From the NCBI GenBank assembly GCA_017885365.1, contig JAFNGD010000023.1, positions 1-9,618 of the forward strand: DNA of 9,618 bases, given 5' to 3'. The position numbers and the translations under genes are program-made. This document shows, in pieces, positions 6,900 to 9,618 of the stretch. How positions within the stretch are numbered: the stretch's first letter is position 1; every line of letters starts with the position of its first letter. This DNA is from Nitrospirota bacterium (lineage in GTDB: Bacteria; Nitrospirota; UBA9217). The notes beneath the pieces are model-generated. The model had not been told where the DNA came from and did not search any database. It saw only the letters and a list, made by a program, of their open reading frames with translations.

Positions 6900-7532
6900 A
6901 CGGCACCGGCTCCTCGGCCCCACGGGCGTCGGCAAAAGCCTCCTGAGAGACAGGCTCGCCAGCAGCGGATTTCTCTGACGCAAAGCGCACCATCTCGACT
7001 TCGGTCTGCCCTGACCGAAATTGCTCAATCTCCCTACTCTTCCGACGAACTTCGCATCATCCTTGGTGTTCTCGACCAGGGGCTTCTTCTGGAGAACGAA
7101 CTCTTTCCCCTTGCCCGAAAGATCATTGCCAACGAGCTTGACCGGTTCGGATTCCGCTCGGGAGACCTGCTCATTCTAAACGGCATTCCCCGACACACTG
7201 GCCAGACACACGACATGGCAGAAATTGCAACGATCCACGCTCTTGTTGTTCTCGATTGTTCTGCTGATGCGGTCTACTGCAGATTACGGGAAAATACCGG
7301 CGGGGACAGGGACGTTCGGCAGGACGACGGGGTGGCGCTTGTTCAGAAGAAGCTTGCCCTCTTTCATGAGCGTACGCGGCCGCTCATCGAGCATTTCAAG
7401 CACGTGCTAAACAAAGTTTATCACTTTTCCGTTGATGATCGGATGACGGTAGATGAAATCTATACGTTGCTCTCATCACTTACCGCCGGTGACCCACCAT
7501 TCTCCCTTGTCTCTGAACCACCACAGCGATGA
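6898..7532 (+). pseudogene. Broken adenylate-kinase-like (P-loop nucleotide kinase) gene
   Basis: Two reading frames join to give one recognisable kinase. Frame one, from about 6898, reads RLLGPTGVGKSLLRDRL (Walker A, 6925-6939) and continues to a TGA at 6976-6978. After the stop the same frame still reads RKAHHLDFG. Homology then moves to another frame from about 6999, which runs LRSALTEIAQS to the TGA at 7530-7532. That part contains LLILNGIPRHTGQ (adenylate-kinase-like PR..Q), VVLDCSADAVYCRLREN, then TGGDRDVRQDD and KLALFHERTRPLIEHF, the arginine-rich catalytic and C-terminal elements of the family, with a short lid. The TGA falls where a Trp is plausible (GFL-W-RKAHH). No start codon lies in the first frame downstream of its previous stop, so the 5' end looks damaged or fused to the Nudix end. 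The piece from ATG 7215 (105 residues) could still be translated but lacks the P-loop. The 3' end overlaps the opposing HD gene by 57 bases. A double sequencing error is the main alternative. Confidence 0.82.
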
Positions 7533-8057
7533 ATCTGTTTCCAATATGATCTTTGCCAACTCCTTTGCCGTTTCCGTCCGGAGACGCTTTAAGGAAAAAC
7601 CAAGCCATTCTTCCGCATATTTGTTCCCGATGTCCTTATACTCCTTGAGGGCCAGAATCATCTCCAGCTGGTCCGCGTCCCTTGCCAGGAGCGCTTCCGC
7701 CGTTTTTCCCTCTTCGTATTCATTGATAATGTCCAGCAGTTCACCGCCGAACGGCAGTGTTGTTGTCAGATCTCTTACGGCCTTTTGCTCATTTGCGACA
7801 ACATATTTTTTATTCACATAGTTCAGGTCCCCGGTTCTCGCTTCGGGGAGATCATGGAACAGGCACATCTTGATCAGCCTGTCCACGTCGACATTCTGTT
7901 CCATCTTCCCAAGGGCATATCCCACATAGGTCGTCCGAAAAATATGTTCCGCCACCGATTCTGCGCCACTGCCGAGGAACTGAAATCCGCTCCTCGGTGT
8001 TCTCTTCAACATACCTGCTTCAAAAAGAAAGTTTGCTATGTTCTTCATGATCCTCAC
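7476..8057 (-). CDS. HD-domain phosphohydrolase (YfbR/HDDC2-like, possible 5'-deoxynucleotidase)
   Basis: This is an HD-superfamily metal-dependent phosphohydrolase of 193 residues. Relatives such as YfbR and HDDC2 dephosphorylate deoxynucleoside monophosphates; that activity is inferred here, not shown. The metal ligands are visible: His38 in ESVAEHIFR, His68-Asp69 in CLFHDLPEARTGD, and Asp129 in ARDADQLEMILALKEY. The C-terminus is tryptophan-rich (WWFRDKGEWW). The start is ambiguous between GTG at 8057 and ATG at 8048; neither has a good Shine-Dalgarno sequence, and the choice changes only three residues. It is the last gene of a three-gene minus-strand cluster, 42 bases behind the S4 protein gene. 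Its 3' end overlaps the converging kinase-like pseudogene. Confidence 0.88.
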   Translation of the reverse strand: MRIMKNIANFLFEAGMLKRTPRSGFQFLGSGAESVAEHIFRTTYVGYALGKMEQNVDVDRLIKMCLFHDLPEARTGDLNYVNKKYVVANEQKAVRDLTTTLPFGGELLDIINEYEEGKTAEALLARDADQLEMILALKEYKDIGNKYAEEWLGFSLKRLRTETAKELAKIILETDSSLWWFRDKGEWWVTGGK

Positions 8058-8079
8058 GCCAGGCCATCACAAGGACAAC

Positions 8080-8098
8080 AGCATTAAAACGGAATGCT
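8080..8098. repeat. Small inverted repeat between the HD and S4 genes
   Basis: AGCATT (8080-8085) and AATGCT (8093-8098) form a 6-base stem with a 7-base loop immediately after the S4 gene's stop. There is no T-tract on the minus strand, so it is not a convincing terminator. It could be an mRNA-stability or attenuation hairpin between two cotranscribed genes. Confidence 0.25.
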
Positions 8099-8099
8099 C

Positions 8100-8309
8100 T
8101 TATCTAATAAGTATTTTCCTGCACTGATATTCGACCGCCTGCCCTTTGCGGATCTTGCATCTTTTCCTTTTTTCCACTGCGCCATCAACATTGACAAGGC
8201 CTTCCGCAATCGCGATCTTTGCTGCCCCTCCAGTGGAACAAAGGCCGATCACCTTTAACAGGTCATGCAGTTCTATATAGTTCCCGCTCTCGATCGTAAA
8301 TGTTTCCAA
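8100..8309 (-). CDS. ybcJ: YbcJ-family S4-domain RNA-binding protein
   Basis: This small protein of 69 residues is almost entirely one S4-like RNA-binding domain. The pattern YIELHDLLKVIGL, then GGAAKIAIAEGLVNVDGAVE and KRKRCKIRKGQAV, matches what I remember of E. coli YbcJ nearly end to end, including length. The exact role of the family is not established, but RNA binding, probably to structured or ribosomal RNA, is expected. The start codon is TTG at 8309, with AGGGA six bases upstream; no ATG or GTG fits. It lies 40 bases behind the DsrE-like gene and 42 ahead of the HD gene, so it is probably cotranscribed with both. Confidence 0.92.
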   Translation of the reverse strand: METFTIESGNYIELHDLLKVIGLCSTGGAAKIAIAEGLVNVDGAVEKRKRCKIRKGQAVEYQCRKILIR

Positions 8310-8349
8310 AATGGATCCCTGATCTTTTCGAGTATCGTTCTGCGAATGA

Positions 8350-8718
8350 TTAAAATGTCAAGCCTTGTCTTTTCATCAGCAATTCTCCGAGATAGGTCCC
8401 TGGCTTCACTTCAGCATTCTTGCTGAACTCCGCGCCTTCGAGCCCATAGGGCTTCACACAGGACGCGCAGAGATAAAATTTGCAGTTGAAATCCTCCACT
8501 AAACTCTGGATCAGCTCAGCGACCGGAGAGAATGCCTTTTGATAAGTAACCGACTCTGCAAAGCCTTTCTTTGCTAGGAATGCGCCCACGTTCATCAGGA
8601 AAGAATCTATCTTCGCATCGAATGCTGCCATGTTGACCGCGAGTTGAAGCGCACCGGCAGCCTTCTCGATAGCGTTGTACAACGTTCTCAGAATAAATAC
8701 GAACTCTTTGTTCACCAC
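8350..8718 (-). CDS. DsrE-like family protein
   Basis: This is a small soluble protein of 122 residues from GTG 8718. It begins with a beta strand, NKEFVFILRT. The motif DSFLMNVGAFLAKKGF near 38-53 and the Cys pair FYLCASCVKPYGL (Cys84, Cys87) follow, then VKPGTYLGELL. This order matches the DsrE/YchN-type fold, in which the Cys after the second half of the sheet can carry sulfur in relay proteins. A sulfur-related role is therefore possible but unproven; no dsr, tus or other sulfur genes are visible in the window. The frame is open to an ATG at 8769. I chose GTG because GGAGG (8724-8728) stands five bases before it and the fold begins there; a second GTG follows at 8715. It heads the three-gene cluster with the S4 and HD genes. 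Confidence 0.72.
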   Translation of the reverse strand: MVNKEFVFILRTLYNAIEKAAGALQLAVNMAAFDAKIDSFLMNVGAFLAKKGFAESVTYQKAFSPVAELIQSLVEDFNCKFYLCASCVKPYGLEGAEFSKNAEVKPGTYLGELLMKRQGLTF

Positions 8719-9089
8719 TATCGCCTCCGGAAATATATTATCAGTGATCAAGAGAAAGAAAGATACCACGATGGTGACAGAAAGCCAATGAATTTTTTAT
8801 TCTAGCGCGCTTTTTTTGATCGAACATGGTGACGCGGAAAAAGTGTTCTCTATAAGATTATTATTACCATAATATATAAATAAAATTAGTAGTAGTAATA
8901 GTAGGTCGTGTTGAAATGTTAAGATGAAATGCAACGACAGGAAAAGGAATGAAAATTCTTGAAGGATAAGGCTGATGACATCGGAACCATGATGACGGGA
9001 TTCGTGTGGAATAAATAGCGGATAAAAGAATCCACAGGGTTATGAATAGTGAATCAACAGGGATGCGTTGAAAACAGGGTAAGTCCCCG
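8719..9089. other. AT-rich intergenic region without a supportable gene
   Basis: About 370 bases lie between the HIT stop and the DsrE-like start. The part at 8850-8910 is almost pure A/T with irregular TAG/TAA triplets. I see no tRNA and no credible ORF: frames are closed on both strands apart from shadows of the HIT gene. It should hold the promoter of the DsrE-S4-HD cluster. A GATAAT hexamer on the minus strand (8742-8737) lies 18 bases before the GTG, but I find no good -35. The right-hand part holds ACAGGG-core repeats (separate entry). Confidence 0.6.
9028..9079. repeat. Three ACAGGG-core direct repeats
   Basis: GAATCCACAGGG (9028-9039) and GAATCAACAGGG (9051-9062) differ at one base. 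A third copy, ending AAAACAGGG (9071-9079), keeps only the core. The cores start at 9034, 9057 and 9074, offsets of 23 and 17 bases. They lie within 65 bases of the end of the HIT gene. They could be a protein-binding array, but short purine-rich repeats can also arise by chance. Confidence 0.4.
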
Positions 9090-9443
9090 TTATCCCGGGG
9101 GCCACGCAAAAGCACGTCCTGACAACAAGTGAAGATGGATATGAAATACCGTCTGTCCGGCATTGCGGCCGTTGTTGATGACCATCCGGTAGCCACCGTT
9201 ATTGAGACCGCGTTTTTCTCCGATCGTTTGCGCAACAAAGAACAGATGTCCGATAAGCTCTCGGTCCACCTGTTTTATGCTGTGAATATCCCGAATATGC
9301 TTTTTCGGCACAATCAGGATATGGGTCGGCGCCTGAGGGTTGATGTCCTCGAATGCGATGGCGTGCTCGTCTTCATGAACCAGTTTGGCCGGCACCTTTT
9401 TTTCGATGATCTTGCAGAAGATGCAGTCCGGATCGGGACCCAT
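9090..9443 (-). CDS. HIT-family nucleotide hydrolase (HinT-like)
   Basis: HIT proteins of the HinT branch hydrolyse purine nucleoside phosphoramidates such as AMP-lysine, in the cytoplasm. The product has 117 residues, normal for HinT. It starts with CIFCKIIEKKVPAKLVHED (Cys7 and Cys10 at the usual N-terminal positions). FEDINPQAPTHILIVPKKHI follows, then VINNGRNAGQTVFHIHLHLL, with the histidine triad at 101, 103 and 105 and His103 as the expected nucleophile. The ATG has a strong GGGGAGGG just upstream. It begins 12 bases after the hisI stop, so it is the downstream gene of the hisI unit. This adjacency is common and probably means cotranscription rather than a histidine-pathway role. Confidence 0.96.
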   Translation of the reverse strand: MGPDPDCIFCKIIEKKVPAKLVHEDEHAIAFEDINPQAPTHILIVPKKHIRDIHSIKQVDRELIGHLFFVAQTIGEKRGLNNGGYRMVINNGRNAGQTVFHIHLHLLSGRAFAWPPG

Positions 9444-9455
9444 TTTCCCTCCCCT

Positions 9456-9618
9456 TTATTCTTTTGTAAAGCTCCTGAAGAAACAGCTCTTCTCTCCCGT
9501 GTGACATGCCGGCCCGGCCTGCTCAACCTTGATGAGCAGCGTGTCCTGGTCGCAGTCATAGAGAATGTCCTTGACCCGCTGGATATGGCCGGAGGTCTCG
9601 CCCTTTTGCCAGAACTTC
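9456..9618 (-). CDS. hisI: Phosphoribosyl-AMP cyclohydrolase HisI, C-terminal part
   Basis: HisI opens the purine ring of phosphoribosyl-AMP in histidine biosynthesis. Only the last 53 residues are in the window; the start lies beyond the right edge. Visible are [15 protein letters not shown], the Mg-binding DCDQD, and the zinc-ligand region [11 protein letters not shown] with two conserved cysteines. The protein ends at TAA shortly after this motif, so it is a stand-alone HisI and not a HisIE fusion. It is followed by the HIT gene after 12 bases. Confidence 0.95.
   Translation of the reverse strand, partial: KFWQKGETSGHIQRVKDILYDCDQDTLLIKVEQAGPACHTGEKSCFFRSFTKE

Noticed and set aside
6976..6978. 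TGA in the kinase-like gene as a selenocysteine or Trp codon
   Set aside because: TGA is used as an ordinary stop elsewhere in the window (mnmE, the Nudix gene), the gene also carries a frameshift, and no adjacent SECIS-like hairpin is evident.
8811..8820. AGCGCGCT followed by T's on the plus strand as an intrinsic terminator
   Set aside because: The palindrome has no loop, so it cannot form a stable hairpin, and no plus-strand gene ends there.
8770..9089. Chromosomal origin, because mnmG lies near oriC in some bacteria and weak DnaA-box-like sites are present
   Set aside because: The boxes match only 6-7 of 9 bases, there is no dnaA, dnaN or rpmH nearby, and mnmG is 7 kb away.
9077..9103. 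Hairpin CCCCG...CGGGG at the HIT stop as a terminator
   Set aside because: The stem is only five pairs and no T-tract follows on the minus strand.
8864..9238. A 124-codon minus-strand frame crossing the HIT gene's end
   Set aside because: Its first half is the HIT gene out of frame and its second half is AT-rich non-coding DNA without a domain.

Overview
This is a chromosomal window from a bacterium with moderately high GC content and no trace of plasmid, phage, transposon or CRISPR sequence. The genes point to a free-living, probably uncultured, anaerobe-type lineage. They include a cyanobacterial/plant-type glucose-6-phosphate isomerase, a hisI-HIT pair, a DsrE-like protein and an odd adenylate-kinase-like gene. 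A Nitrospirota or Desulfobacterota-like host is my best guess, at low confidence, because I could not run a phylogeny.

Layout, left to right. At 1-3232 on the minus strand lies the tRNA wobble-uridine modification pair mnmE-mnmG; mnmG runs off the left edge. A 142-base divergent spacer carries a promoter for pgi (plus strand, 3375-4967). Converging on pgi is a two-gene minus-strand unit, a YhbQ-type GIY-YIG protein (6108-6386) overlapping a class V aminotransferase-fold enzyme (4990-6126). Diverging from the GIY-YIG gene is a Nudix hydrolase (6465-6899). It is followed on the plus strand by a broken adenylate-kinase-like gene (6898-7532) with an in-frame stop and a frameshift. Converging on that is a minus-strand cluster of a DsrE-like protein, a YbcJ-type S4 RNA-binding protein and an HD-domain phosphohydrolase (8718 down to 7476). 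After about 370 bases of AT-rich non-coding DNA come a HIT hydrolase and the 3' end of hisI, both minus strand.

The genes are mostly housekeeping. MnmE and MnmG work as one complex on tRNA, Pgi is central carbon metabolism and HisI is histidine biosynthesis. The Nudix, HIT and HD proteins and the dead kinase relative all belong to nucleotide-handling families. I see no defence, secretion or mobile system here.

The features most worth a second look are: (1) two sharply bounded AT-rich, rare-codon islands inside the conserved cores of mnmG and pgi; (2) a divergent promoter pair at 6387-6464 in which both predicted transcripts begin at the start codon, so both genes look leaderless, with mnmE a weaker third case; (3) the adenylate-kinase-like pseudogene, whose frameshift fits a slip between two short direct repeats; and (4) a non-coding AT-rich region with an ACAGGG-core repeat set.
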